A program made the translations under genes and the position numbers. The notes beneath the pieces are model-generated. The model saw only the letters and a program-made list of their open reading frames with translations, searched no databases and was not told where the DNA came from. Positions 48,952 through 61,300 of a stretch of DNA of 64,000 bases are shown one piece after another. Numbering within the stretch: the stretch's first letter is position 1; every line of letters starts with the position of its first letter. The stretch is from Serinus canaria (taxonomy: Eukaryota > Chordata > Aves > Passeriformes > Fringillidae), in contig NC_066323.1 of NCBI RefSeq assembly GCF_022539315.1, positions 11,707,219 through 11,771,218 on the forward strand. The letters run 5' to 3'.

Positions 48952-49085
48952 GAAAATGTCCAAGGTCAAGCTGGATGGGGCTTTGAGCAACCTGATCTAG
49001 TAGACAGCATCCCTGCCAGTGGCAGGGGAGTTGGAACCTCTTCAAGGTTACTTCCAACCAAAACCACTGATTGCATGAGCCTATG
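48952..49085 (+). mobile_element. CR1 LINE 3' fragment
   Basis: The order of segments matches the 3' end of avian CR1: AAGCTGGATGGGGCTTTGAG, CAACCTGATCTAGT, CCCTGCC..TGGCAGGGG, GTTGGAAC and CTTCCAACC..AACCA, ending in a decayed CTATGA-type tail. It is a 5'-truncated, diverged copy of about 130 bp, the usual state of such copies. It is the main sign that the host is a bird or close relative. Confidence 0.88.
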
Positions 49086-50044
49086 ACATCGCACCAGTGT
49101 GCAATGCAGAGACAGGTTCGGCTTCTTTTTCTTTCTGACTCAAGGTATTTGTCAGTGTGGCAGAGGAAATCTTGGTCAATCCTTTCTCATAAAAGTCAGG
49201 GAGGGGTGAAGGTGCTGCACAGAGGAGGTAGCAGTGGTGGGCAGGGCAGCATTTCTGGCTGGCAGCTCAAAGCTAGTGCGGCACATGGAAAACAAAGCAC
49301 CAAGACACAGCTTCCTTCCTGACCCTTTGCATCTCAGGTGCTTCTGTGAGCTCAGCTCAGCTTTATGGTCTGGTATCTTGGTCCTTTCACCCTTTTCCCA
49401 GGCCAAGAATTGCCAACGTGCAGTGCAGCCGGAGCCCCAGGCCCTGTTGTGAAGGTGGCAGGTACTGGGGGGAGCACAGGGGCTCAGGTGTGAGTGAGCT
49501 CTGTCTCAGCTGCTTGCACTTGTGTCAGACAGACTCAGCATCAGTGGGTGCAGCTCTCCCCACTTTGTGCTTTTGGCTGCCACTACAGCCTGTGGCCAAG
49601 GGTTTCACAGCTGAGCAGTGCTGATAAAGGCAAAGGCACCCTCCTCCTTATTTTGGACATATTCTCAACATGATTTCACTGTTCCAGTTTGATGCCAGGT
49701 CTCCCTCCACCTCCTACTCTGACTCCTGGGACCTTTACGACCTTCCTTCAGCTTTTCCAAGCTTGTGTGACCATGACATCTGATCCTTCCTGACCTTTTC
49801 TCACCATGCCTCCAAACTCTATTCCCAAGCATCCTTAAGGCCTTTCTTCATATTTCTTTATTTCCCTAACATCCTTTTTGAGAAAAAAACACTGCACATA
49901 CTACTCCAAAAGAGAAAGTATTTAGCTCTTCTCTCTTCTTTCCCTAATCATACATCATGCTTGCTGTCCTGACTCTTTCCCAACATCACTGAAGAGGGGA
50001 TCAGCATTTTGCATGGCTGTTGGGGGCTGCTTCTCTGTGGGTTG
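49086..50044. other. non-coding stretch, no gene seen
   Basis: 49640-49990 is pyrimidine-rich. The part after about 49880 may be a further decayed piece of the LINE relic to its right. No gene is seen. Confidence 0.45.
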
Positions 50045-50880
50045 TGGCTTTGCCTTTATCAATACTGAATTCCATGTGCCATTTTACCAGCCTGAAGTTT
50101 AATACTGTGAGCTCCTGCTCAGCAGCCAGCTTTACTTTTGCTGTCTGTCTTTTAACCAGTTGTTTTTCCATGCAAGGAGAATGTCCCCTCAGCCCATTGG
50201 GCATCGGGCCTTTTGGAGAGGTGCCAAGACAAAAAACAAAAACATTTTGGAAGTGTCTCTGCTCCATGACCAGCACATTGCTCTGCTCCCCATGCTTGGT
50301 GACCTGGCTGATTTGTGAGGTACGGCTTCCTCCTGCAACGTGGTGCTGAGCCTCCCCTAAGTGCTGCACTGACCCAGATCTGTTATAGATGAGGTCTCCC
50401 AAATTGCCCCTGAGATCCTCTGAGCCCCTCTGGCTGCAGCTCATGTTTCCTTCCCCACCCTCTGCCCTAGGCTGCCAGGAAAAGCTGGGTACCACCAGCT
50501 GGGCTGGCATTGCCTCGTCCCCCATGTGTGCCACCTATAGCCCCTCATTTTGTTGAAGACATCTCCAGCAGGCCCATGCTGTGGGACAGCCCCTGGCACA
50601 GCCCTGCAGGAAGGGTGACAGGCACTGTCTGAGCATTCTTAAGCCACCACTCAGCTTTTCTGCTGAGGCTTTACCTTCCCTAGGTGCTCTGTTCATCATT
50701 CACAACCTGTACCAGCTTGTTGGCTGGTTTCCTGCTTCTGGCATTTATGGAAATATATTGATTTTCAGGTTTTAATACCTTTTGCATGTTCTTCCACAGA
50801 CTTTTAAATTCCTTTTAGTGTGACTTTACTTTTAACTTGCCAAGGTTTCACATTCACTTTTAAAGGCTGTCTCCACCACT
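50045..50880 (-). mobile_element. ancient CR1/L3-type LINE relic (reverse transcriptase part)
   Basis: The minus strand reads LVKWHMEFSIDKGK at 50049-50090, the conserved 'W..EFN.DKCK' motif downstream of the catalytic core in CR1/L3 reverse transcriptases. Plus-strand landmarks that I recognise as antisense L3-type sequence follow in the right order: GTCTTTTAACCAGTTG (50148), a CCATGCTTGGTGACC piece (50290), ATTTGTGAGGTACGGCTTCC (50311), TTTCCTGCTTCTGGCATTTA (50728) and ACTTTTAAAGGCTG (50856). Internal deletions and frameshifts leave no intact ORF2, so the copy is dead. Family naming (L3 versus another ancient CR1) is uncertain. Confidence 0.72.
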
Positions 50881-51089
50881 AACTGGTTTGCTTCCCTCTA
50901 CAGTCACTGGGCTTTTTATAGGCCCTTTCTGAGTGACCAAGTGTGCTGGAGGCTGCCCAAGCCCCAAGCGCTGCTCGGTGGCACTGGCAGAACCAGGCGG
51001 CTGTCCCCGGGGCAGCCTCCTCCCCCGCAAACACCCAGCCGCCCTCTGACTTTTGCCCTTCGTGCAGCAGAGGCTCTTTCACCCCCCGC
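50881..51089. other. non-coding spacer
   Basis: No gene or recognised repeat between the LINE relic and the next CpG-retaining block. Confidence 0.5.
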
Positions 51090-51240
51090 CGCATGCCCAG
51101 GCACTTCTTTCCTTCCCTTTGACAAAGCCAAACGGGAAACAAAGATTTTCCCCAGCGCTGCCGGCAGCCGGTTTGACTCCTTGAAGTAATCGCGGTAATT
51201 GACCCTCGCAGGCGCGCAGGGAGCGGGCGGCACAGCAGCC
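51090..51240. promoter_or_regulatory. candidate regulatory block, CpG-retaining
   Basis: Contains AAACGGGAAACAAAG, GCGCTGCCGGCAGCCGG and AATCGCGGTAATTGACC. CpGs occur both in AT-rich and GC-rich context over about 150 bp, which suggests constraint or lack of methylation. No exon structure is evident. Confidence 0.28.
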
Positions 51241-54200
51241 TGACGGGTGTGAAACCCAGCAGCTCTCTGGCTGGGCTGGATCCTGCCCTGCCGGGCTCTG
51301 TCGGGCTGCCAGTGAGCCCCACGGGTGTCCTCTTCCCACAGACCCCACTCCCAGTTCAGTGGGGGCTGGATGGTTCCTGGGGTGCAGCAGGGAGGAAGTG
51401 AGAAGTAGCCCTGTTTTCACTGGGCATCCCTATGACACAGAGAGTGGAGTTGAAGCACCTTCAAAAACAGCCTGCTTTTACCCAAAATCTGCCCAGTTTG
51501 GGTCAGCAATTCTGAAGTCCCAGGACGTGGGGACAGGCCCAGCTCAGGGCTTAGGCTCTGCACTACCAGCAGCATCACAGCATGGGGGGGTACCATCCCT
51601 TCAGTGCACCCACATCCTAGTCCATGGTCACTGCCATTCACTCAGGTCTGGAGCCTGGAAGCATCTTTTCCTTAGGCAAAGGACATCTTCAAGGCATAGA
51701 GTGATGTCAGAGGTGACAAGCACAACACATAGCAGTGATAAACCCCATGGGGCTAGCTGCTCTTCACCAGCGCCTCCTCCTCCTCCAGCCTATGGCAAGG
51801 AGCAGGCTTGTGCTCCTGTGTGAGCAGTGGTGACTGAGGTGATGGAGACACAGGGCAAGGGATGCCTGTCCATGCCAGTCCATGTTGGCCTGTCCCTCTC
51901 ACACGTGGCTCATGTTTCAATGAGCAATGAGGTTATTTTCTTACTGTGACTGCTCCAGCTGGGAGTTGCTCTGGATTCTCTTGGTCCCAGTGGTCATTTC
52001 AGTCCCATTTTTCTTGCCAGCCATTCTCTTCTAATGTTTTCTTTCTCTAATTCAGCCATGCATGTGTAGCAAGCATGTTGTCCAGCCACCTTCTAATGCC
52101 AGGGGACTGGGCAGGAGCTTCCGGCCCCACATTGGCCTCCACATCTCACTTTCCTGGCTGGGGAAGTACATTTTGCAAGAAAATACTCCCTTTTTGTGTC
52201 CAAGTCACTGGTGGAAGGAGAACAGAGCCAACAGAGTGTCCTCCAGCCCTCCAAGCACAACTGGCTGCCATGTCCCTCCCTGTGCTGCAGCTCCTTGCTG
52301 AATCCTCACTCCTCCTTTCCAAAGAGCACCTTCCCACAACACACCAGTGCTGACATGCATCACAGCAGGGAGCAATCAGCTGCATTGCCAGGTCTAAAAA
52401 TGGTGTCTTAAAAAAAAAAAAAGATCTTGGATTAACAAGACAGAACCCTCCAACCCCATCTGCCCTTCAAGCTTATTTTCCATTTACATTTTCTCCTTTA
52501 ACCACCTTTCTTTCAACAGGCATTGAACATGTTGCATGTGATTTAAAGGACTGGCACAGTGTGGGCTGGGATTTCACAGGATTACAGCTTCCTCCCTCCC
52601 TGTTTCTCCCAGAGACATAATATTTGGGATCTCTGGCTGTGGTGTGACCGTGGGAAGGCTGGGGGAGGAAGGCCCCAGGTGGGACCTGCCTTTGCTGACC
52701 TGTGAGTGCATCCCCTCCCAGGAGAGCATCAGTTAGTGGGGCCAGACCAAAAACTGGTGCTTGCTTTCCCCTGCTGCTTGCAGCTTCTCCTCACAGTTGT
52801 TAGCCTTGTGCAGGTGTCCAAGGCAGAGATTATAGACCTTGGCAAATCCCTGTGTCCCAGATTCCAGTGCCAGCAGCTGCCAGCTGCAGTGCCATGCTTG
52901 TCACCCAGCATTCCTAGGCAGATGTGTGTTCACTTCCCCTGGCTGCCAGCTGCCAGGGAGAGCCTGTCGTGCCCCAAGGATGTCAGCCAGTCCTCTGCTG
53001 TCACCCTGGGACAGATCTGCCCTCCCTGCTCTCCAGAGGCCGTTTGCTTTACAATCTGTGAACATAAGGAAAAAAAATAAAATACCAGTGGAGAATTGCC
53101 TTCAGCAAAGCTTTGATGGTGAAAAATGTGCTGTTGGGTTGTCTGTTCAGTGGAATTCAGGGAAAAAAAAGACAAGGAAAAGAAGGAGGAAGGAAAGAGA
53201 GAAACCATCTGCTTTTTTCAGAAGTTCTTCACCCACACACTCAATCGCTGCTTCCCAGAAAGGCTCTTTCTCCTCTCCCCTCCACTGCAGTGCAATCAGA
53301 TAGTCCCCAAACTGCCCCTGGGTTAATTGGAACCAGAAGCTGCTGTCACTTCCAAGTGTTATGAGCACAGGGACCACAAGGAGCTCAGGTGTTTTGGAAA
53401 GGCTGATGTCAGAAGGGGCTGTGATGAAAGGCTCGTTGACAGCCTGTGAGGCGATGCTGCGGGAATGGCTGCAGGCAGGGGCTCAGCCCCTCTGTGGGTA
53501 TCAGCTCTGCTCCATCAGGCCCATGCCGACAGGTGATGTGACCAGGACCACCCTGCACTGCTGCCCAACCCACAACAGACATGGCAAGGCTGGACACCAG
53601 CTCAGGGATTTTGCTCTGCCTGCTCTGTGCCCTCACTCCCATGCTGTTATTTTTAGGGCATAAATAGTTAGATTTTCATAAAGAAAAAAGACCAGAATGG
53701 AAAAAGCTCTGAAGCCCTTCCTGACAGGGAACAGTCAGTTACCGTGTGTGCCCAGCCTCCCTTCAAAGTACGAGTGGCTAATCTTGTCTCAATAAAACCA
53801 GCATCATGTCAGGGTAATCAGCAGATGTCAACACTTTAATGACACTGGCAGAGTCCCAGCAAGGTCTGGAGGTTATCTCAGCTGCATCATATTCCCACGG
53901 GAAAGGTAGATAGCAAGCTCCCTCCCTCAGGTACCCACCCGATGGCTCTCAGGAGCCGTGGGGCAGGCGCAGCACTGCTGGCACCTCTGCTGCCACTCCC
54001 ACTGGGCTGCTCATGGGCTCTCTGCTGCCTGCAGCCAGCCCTCCTGGCCAACCTGCCTGCCTGCACTGGGAGGGGACAGGATGAGACAGCAGGGGATGGG
54101 GTGGGATGGGATGGGATGGAGTGGGATGGGATGCCTCACTCAAGTGTGGACAGCATAAATCTTAGCTTCCCAGGTGGAGCAGCTTGGTAAACCACAGCAG

Positions 54201-54459
54201 CTTCAGCACCAGGTTTATGCACTCACTTTTACAACAGGCAAATTGACAGATTAGGCTGTGTACACAGATTGTGTAAACTGCTGTCGGGTGCTGCCCTGTG
54301 CCCCTCGGCGGGCGCCGGCAGGTGCCCTGTCTTCCCCGTGGGAACAAGAGGGAAACAGGGGGGACCTGCCAGCAACACAGCCCAGGGCGAGCCTGGTGTG
54401 CTCCCATGTACCCCGTTCCCTCAGCCTCCAGAGCAGGCCCAGAGGAAAGCAAGGGAGGG
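51241..54459. other. non-coding stretch, no gene seen
   Basis: Frames up to 154 codons without family resemblance. A 13-base A run is at 52410-52422 and the GGGAT repeat is listed separately. Nothing else stands out. Confidence 0.5.
54092..54133. repeat. GGGAT pentamer repeat
   Basis: About eight GGGAT-type units with GTGGGATG and GGAGTGG interruptions. G runs separated by AT-containing loops also meet a loose G-quadruplex rule. Confidence 0.85.
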
Positions 54460-54770
54460 GGGGCCCATTGATTTAAGATGTGAGAAGGTCAAAAGTTTTC
54501 TCAAGCAGAGTTGCTATCACAACACTGAACACTTCATCCCCCTTTTTATCTGCCCCAGTATTTATTGTCCATGAGCAAATACTTGTGTTTTTATAAATTC
54601 CTTTAGAGTGAATCACCCTTCTCCTGTTTAAACCAGCAAAGACCACATCAAACAGTATCACTCCATCTAGAATTAATCATTAATTTGAAGTATTTGACAA
54701 TATTTTGCCAGCATTATTTCTTCCTCTCCGCAATTAATAAAGGTTAAGCCTCAATACTGGTTCTTTTGCA
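54460..54770. promoter_or_regulatory. AT-rich candidate regulatory block
   Basis: AT-rich with GAATTAATCATTAATTTG near 54670 and CAATTAATAAAGG near 54731, between GC-rich flanks. A 62-codon minus-strand frame covers part of it without a recognisable family. Confidence 0.25.
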
Positions 54771-57259
54771 GGACACTTGCTACAAAGTGGTGTCACTGGG
54801 AGCTCACAGTCCCAAACCCACTGTGGGCAGCAAGGGGAGAGAGATACAGGTCTGCACCAGGTTTTCGAGCTGGTGGAAGCGGCCTCACTGCTGCCTGCAC
54901 AAAGTGTGGAGCAAGAAGCTGGGCAGCCCTGGGATGCTCCATCCCACACCTGGGGAACCTAGGGTTGGTGTCAGAAACCTTTTCACTTGGAAAGTGCAAA
55001 AAGACTGATCTTGTGTACAGGATTGTAGGAGGAAATGAAGACCTCCTCTCCCTGCTCTCACTGCAGCCTGCATGAGCACAACTTCAGATCACGCCAAAAT
55101 CTGATCTCAGATGAATGCATGTGGCTTCTATTCGCTCGAGATGGAGCCCAGCCTTTAAACACCACATTTTGTACTTTGGTTTTGGTTTAAGTCTCAGGCA
55201 TGTGTTTTGCTAGGACACTGCATTTTATTTAAAAATTAGTTTTGACAAGGCCTTATGTTCATGAATTCCTGCACGCCAAGTCCTGCAACATGCATCCCAG
55301 TTCTCCTGGCCTCTTCAGAGGCACCAAATCAGGGTGGTTTTGCTTCCTGCTCACAAACAAGCCATGAAATGACCTTGATTTTCCAATGTCTTTGTAGCAG
55401 GGCATTTTCCTGAGACTTTTCTGCCATTCTACTGCAGTCTTGGGATGGTTTGCAATGCAGCTTGCTTGGGAGCTCTGCTAGAGAGTGTGGCTGGTTGGTA
55501 GGTCCTGTGGCACCGGTTCTTGCTTCCAAATGGATGTGTAACATGTATAAACACACAATGGCACATGATGAAGGCAGAATACAGCTGCTAAACACAACAC
55601 ACAGGAGAAGGAAAGATCAGGCATGTAAGCTTGCCACAGTGACACCACTCAGGCAGGCTGAAAGAGCTCTGGGTCTCTGGCATTTCATAACCACATTTGG
55701 CTCTTAATCCAGTACTCAAGGAAGCTAAACAGGAGCAGGCTTGGGACCTTTGGGCATAATTTTCACGTTGTAACGCCTCACAAACTGTTCTCCAGGTGCC
55801 TACAGAAGGCTCTTCTAATCCACAGGTGCCTTCAGCTCTGAGAAAGCAGGGACAAGCTCCTTGGCATGCAGCACAAGCAATCTCTCCTAGCTCTTTCCTT
55901 GCCCTCTCCTGTCTGTGGCATCCAGGATGTTCATATCACAGGGGACAGGGAAGCCACCACAATGTGCTGCACTCCTGGCTGCAGCTTGTGCCGCTCAGGA
56001 GTGTGATGAAGATGGTGTTGTTGAGCAAGGCAGGAGAGCTAATTTTTTACCTCTCCAGCAGCAAGATTGCAGAAGCTGGATGATCTGTCATAAAGCCAGG
56101 GACAAGGGTTACTTCTTGCCTTGGTGCTAGTCACCTGCCAAACACTCCCCAGATTTACACCAGAAGAACCTCTTTTATTGTGGTGCAGAAACAGAGCAGG
56201 GCAAAGCACTCTGTAACAAGGGGCTGAGCCACCATAGCATCCCTGCAGGGAGCATCCCTGCCCACTCTGGCTGCTGGCATTTCTTCACCAGATTTATCAC
56301 TGTATCAGCCATGTGAACACACCTTTTTTTATGGCATGAGCCTTCAGTGGACTTTTTGAAAGACAATGATGGGCCTTCGAAGGTTTGGCCAATCCTGTTT
56401 CCTGTATGCTCCTGAGCCTTGTATACATTTAAATTTGACTTGTTAACTTTATAAGGTACTTCAGACTTGTATTGTACTGAAATTGGCTGGGATCTCAGTA
56501 TCTCCCTTATTCCCACGTACTTTATTCTTAGAATGCTTTGTAGTCATGTTATTGCTGTTGGGAGGTTTGGCTTTAACAGCCTCCAATAAAGATATGGGCC
56601 TGCGAAAGGGCACCAGTAGCCCAAGATTATTCAGTATCAGCAACTGAAGCACAGGTGCCTTCTGTTTGCAAGGCCTCTTACTCTGGGCAGCAGCAGCCAG
56701 CCCCAGCTTCAGCAGCAGGCAGCAGCAGGGAGGGCTCCTCTCTCCCTGGAGAAGAGGACACAGATTCCTGCACAGATTCCTATGGCTTCCCGTGGTGCAA
56801 GGAACAGCCACCAGGCATACGTGACCAGCAGCAGGCTGCAAAGGCCTCCTTTGCTGGGTTTATTTGCTGCTGCTTCTGCTTGCATCCTCACACTGGGCTG
56901 AGGTCTCACCAGTGCCCAGGCAGCAGCACTAATGCCTCCCTTTCAACACCAACACTCCAGCTCACCTCCTCAGGTACTCCCTATGCTCTTCAGAGCCCCA
57001 CAGCCATCCTGCCATCAGTTAGCACTGATGTGAAGCCTCCTAGGCTACTGCAGACATCCCCCATTTTTGGCTCTCTATTATCTCTTTACATTCTGTAATA
57101 TTAAAAACTTGCATCTGCGTAAAGCTAAGTTCACTATTCTACTCTGTGTCGCTCCTGGAGGATTCCTGCCTTCCCCTGTGTTCCCAGGCAGCCTGGACAC
57201 ATTTCTGAGGCAGCCGATGACAACACTGCCCTTCACTGCAGGGAAGGAAGGACAAGGAT
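54771..57259. other. non-coding stretch, no convincing gene
   Basis: Minus-strand frames at 56175-56516 and 56461-56841 overlap in different phases through AT-richer DNA and match nothing. A CAG-rich run is at 56688-56729, and a 12-bp palindrome TCCCTGCAGGGA near 56242. Confidence 0.45.
56688..56729. repeat. interrupted CAG repeat
   Basis: Ten or so CAG triplets in three short clusters separated by CCAGCCCCAGCTT and GC. None is long enough to suggest strong instability. Confidence 0.7.
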
Positions 57260-57590
57260 CTCAAAATCTCATTTCAGGATATTTCATCATGTGAAAATAA
57301 ATGTCATTTCATACGACATTTCAGATTACTTATCAAATAATGATCTGCCTCTTAATGTCTAGACTTCTGGAATCTGTGCAAATTAAATGTACTTGAAAAT
57401 GTATTTATTCATTACGCATAGCAATTAACGTATGATTTAAGCAATTGAACTGTAAATTACCCCCTTGTTTATAAAACAATGACATCCTCTAAAGGATAAT
57501 ATTTTCTATTACAGCAATTAGTAACACATCAATTCTTGACTAGCTCACAAGAGATCTCATATTAGCCCATATGAGGATGATTCTCCAGCA
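57260..57590. promoter_or_regulatory. strong AT-rich candidate enhancer
   Basis: About 300 bases with no sizeable frame and many homeodomain-type cores: CAAATAATGATC, CAAATTAAATG, AGCAATTAACGTATG, TAAATTACCC and AGCAATTAGTAAC. Isolated CpGs survive (near 57317, 57415, 57429). Of the AT-rich blocks in the window this has the densest TAAT/CAATTA content. Function is inferred. Confidence 0.35.
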
Positions 57591-57889
57591 CTATCTCTGG
57601 CACCAGGGCACGCACACAGCTCTGGACCAGCACATGTGCAGCCGTGCACCAGACAAAGCGGAAAATGCACAGGAGTTTTCCAAAAATCCCACCCCTTGCT
57701 AACACCTGTCAACGGCCAAAGCACTAATGGAGAGATTTGGCTACACATCAGCAAGCAGGAAAAGAAAAATAAGGGAGAAACCACTCCATTCTAGCACACA
57801 CCCTGCGCTGCTGTCAAAGAGTGCTAACTGAGGATTTCAAATCCCCTCCTCCCACTGCCTGCCCTGGGCAGAAAAACAAACAAACATCG

Positions 57890-58080
57890 ACCGTCCCTGT
57901 GTCCCCCTGGCACGCCGCCCCGATCACCTCACCTGCCGCCACGGCTGAACTCTGGCGCAATTGAGGCGGCTCCCCAGGGCTGCCGCAGGCAGGAGGCAGG
58001 GCGGGATCCGCTCCCCGGGTCCTCCTGGCCGCGCACCTTAGCACCGTGCCCTGCCGCCCTGCCCACGTGTGTGAAGCCAT
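57890..58080 (-). promoter_or_regulatory. small CpG island with minus-strand splice donor
   Basis: I count about 18 CpGs in roughly 190 bases of high-GC sequence, giving an observed/expected ratio that I estimate near 0.85. On the minus strand GGCGGCAG|GTGAGG forms a near-consensus 5' splice site with the exon ending at 57933. A short non-coding first exon transcribed leftwards from this island would fit. No downstream exon is identified, so the gene, if any, is unknown. Confidence 0.35.
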
Positions 58081-58330
58081 GTGTCTGCATGAGGTCGATA
58101 ATCCAAAGAACATGTGATCATCCTGATACTCTTGATATAGCTGAAGGACTAATTTGAGCTCTGTTGTCACCTTGAATAATGAATACTGATTTTACAGGAT
58201 TCAGATTATGAATACATTTCAATATTAGCGAGATAGGCTAATTCTCTCCATAGCACTGCCAAACTAAAACAAAACTAAAAACACCAGGGAGATCAGGCAC
58301 CAAGTGCAAATGATTCATTGTACCCTGGAT
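58081..58330. promoter_or_regulatory. candidate regulatory block beside the CpG island
   Basis: AT-rich with GAGGTCGATAATCC, ACCTTGAATAATGAATAC and ATATTAGCGAGATAGGCTA. Its position against the CpG island would suit a proximal enhancer of a minus-strand promoter. Inferred. Confidence 0.28.
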
Positions 58331-61300
58331 TTATCAGAGTCCATCTACTTACACATCAAGAAAGACGCTGGCTCTGCAAAGGCTCCATTCTGCATAGGAA
58401 AGCACTGCACCATGAAGTATCCCGTGTTTTCCTGAAAAAAATGATATAGGAATAGTGGAAATGGGAGGGCTGGCAAGTTGTGACCAATCCTATTTGTCAA
58501 GGGGAAATGCCTGGTGTCCCAAGTGCTTCAGGACCTGGTCAGACCAGGGAGGCTGAGAATTCTGTCCCCACCCTTGGTGGGGCACACAACTCCTGGCCTG
58601 CCTGCCCTCAGCAGAGCTTCCCAGAGCCGGGCAGAGCTGCCTATTGCAGCACCTCCCAAAGGTTCCAAATATTTTCTTGCTGCATCATTGCAGTTGCCAG
58701 GGTTTTGAGGATAATGTGAAGTTTACACAACACACTCCCTGCTGCCAATTCATGGCATGAAGAGAAGAGATGGTGATCAGCTGGTAAATTTAGCAGAAAT
58801 CTCAATGGCAGCAATCAGTCCAGGCTGCTTTCTTGGACTGATTAATACCAAGGAGAAGGAACTGTGTCGGAAAATATGATTGATCACTCTGCAGAAGAGC
58901 ATAGACACTATGGCCAAGGGCTGGCCCTGTGGGATTCATGAGTCTGCAGTCGGTGAAGGTTGAGTCTCCAGGGAGCCACATGCCAAGGCTCCCACCTGCC
59001 CTTGGCTGCAGGCACCAGCAGGGCCAGGGGAAGAGGGCAGAGGGGGCACAGAAAAGGGCTTGTGTGCTGGGAATTTAAGGGCAGGCTGACACACCCAGCC
59101 ACAGGCTCCCTGCCCTGAGGACGGCTGGCGAGACTCCCACCTCGCCACGCTCCCGCCCACGTCTTCCCATTCCCCTGGCTGCGCCGACACAGCTGTGCAC
59201 AGCTGGGCTGCAAACCGCACTGCTGGGCTGATCTGACTTAAAAGCCGTGTTCTGGAACAGCCTGCGGGGTTTCCTGCAGCCCCAGCATGTCAGGGATCAC
59301 AGACGGCTCAGCACACTAGTGCTGCAGCAACACGGCTGGAGACTGGACTAGGATGTGCAGCTGATGCACACCCACCTTCATCTGGCTCTCAAGAGGGTTC
59401 CTTCTGCTCAGTGTTTGGGACAGAGACATCATCTGCGCCAGTGAGCCCTCATGCCCTCTCCAGCCCCACTGCCAAACTCACAGTGTTTCCATGTATGTAC
59501 TCCTGCTTCATCGCTTGCAGTCTTTCCATTTCCTGCAAGCACGCAAGCACCACAGCTCCAGCACAGAGACCAACAGCCTCAGGCAGCAACACAAGTGGGA
59601 TCTTAATAAATAACTTGGCTCTCACTGCCATCACCTCCCACCACAGAGGGAGTGAACGAGAGCTGAGGTGCTCCTGCTCCCCTCTGGAGCGTGGCAGTGA
59701 CTGTGCATTTATTTCTGGTTCTCTGAGGGATGCAGGCTAAGCTGTCTGTCCCTCTGCCTGGAGCTCCTGTATCTTGCCAAGGATGCTGGCTGTTGTACTG
59801 GAGTGGGACTGCCCTGTCATGGTCAGCAGACTGCAAACCAGTGGTCTGGTGAACTCCAGGCATGAAAAGAGCATCTCTGAGAAGGGTATAAGGCAGCTCA
59901 CAGCCTCTCGCTGGTAGCTGCAGTGCCAGATACCAGTCCAAGCCCCACAGGAAATTTAGGGATGTTCCCAGAGCTTGTTCCCAGCTGCAGTGCCTGCCAA
60001 CACCCAGCCTTGGTTGCCAGCAGAGGACACCAGGCTAGAGCTGGGGCTCTGGAAAGGCACACAGGGGAAAGCTGGGGCTGCACCATCTCATGCCCATTAG
60101 CACATTGTGGCTGCTCTAGACAAACCAGAAACCTCTGAAGTAACGCCATGGGTATCAGGAAGGGAATTCCCATCCACATGGGTGGCATTTCACAGCTGCC
60201 AAAGTGCCCTCTCCGCCAGCTCCCCAGCAGCATTTCTTTGGTTCGGCAGGATAGGAGCCTGCCAAGAGGAATCAGCATAGCAAGAGATCCAGGTATCCTG
60301 GCTCTTGTCCCAGAGCCTTTCTCGGCACAGAGCCGTGCCCCAGCCTGGGCTGGGATGGGCTGGGGAGATGAAAATGGTTCTTCATTGTCTGTCCTTAGAG
60401 ACTCTGGAGTTTCTCAGACTGGCACTTTGCTACTCAAGCAAAGCTTTGACCTCTTCATCCCACAGTTTCCTGCGCCATTCCCAGGGATGTGTGCACAATT
60501 CTCCTGGTTGGGTGGGCAACAGAATGAAGGGCACCAGTTTCTGGAGGCCAGGATGCTCCCTCCACACAAGGGGGTGTCACTGCAGAATGGCCAGAGCTGC
60601 CCCAAACACACCCAGCCTGACTCACGCTGTGAGGAGTAAAATGAATAAACACTTCAGCCTCTCTTCAGCAGCAGCAGCCAGGGAACAGCTGAAAGAGGCC
60701 AGCATCTGGGGAGCAGCTGCCACACAAGCACCCACCCCAAGGCTTCTCTGACAGATCTGGGACCCTGGCTCTCAGCAGGTCTTTGGGAAATGGGTTCCCA
60801 GTGGAATGACAGGGCAGCACCTGCAATAAAACCAGGGGGCTGCCTCAAAATGAGCTGCTCCTGCCATCGAGGGGGCCAGGCAGTGACACTGCTGCACAGA
60901 AGCTGCCCTCTTTACCGCAAAGACCTGGTGTGTAGGGGAGCAACGTCCATGAAAGCTTTGATTCATCTAGGGAGCTTTGTCAGGAAGTCAGTTTGAAAGT
61001 GACCTTGTCCCAAAGACCTGGCAAACGTTTATCGAGGGGAAATAAATCCTGAAACCTGCACCCAAAGCTTCTGAGATCACTCCTCCCTGGGGAGCTGGTT
61101 GGATATGGATTGCACAACAGCTTCTGGGATGGGAACTACGAGCAGAGGCATGTGTGCAGGGCTGTCCAGAGGAGACACCTGTGCCAGGGACATGTCCCTG
61201 AGACTCAGCACTTGTTTTCCAGCCTTCAGGGTGGTGACAGCTTTGAGCTGTGGCCAGGCTAGGTTTTCAGCTTGTGACCCAAAGAGGAAAGGCTTGCTAC

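Noticed and set aside
50001..50534. 177-codon minus-strand frame as a host gene
   Set aside because: Its C-terminal part is the reverse-transcriptase motif of the L3-type LINE relic. The rest is frameshifted element sequence.
56175..56841. Overlapping minus-strand frames in AT-richer DNA
   Set aside because: No family match and the start is GTG. Junction of the two frames would need a frameshift for which there is no other sign.
57814..58170. 118-codon minus-strand frame over the 58-kb CpG island
   Set aside because: It begins at GTG rather than ATG, runs through the apparent splice donor and matches no family. A non-coding first exon is more plausible.
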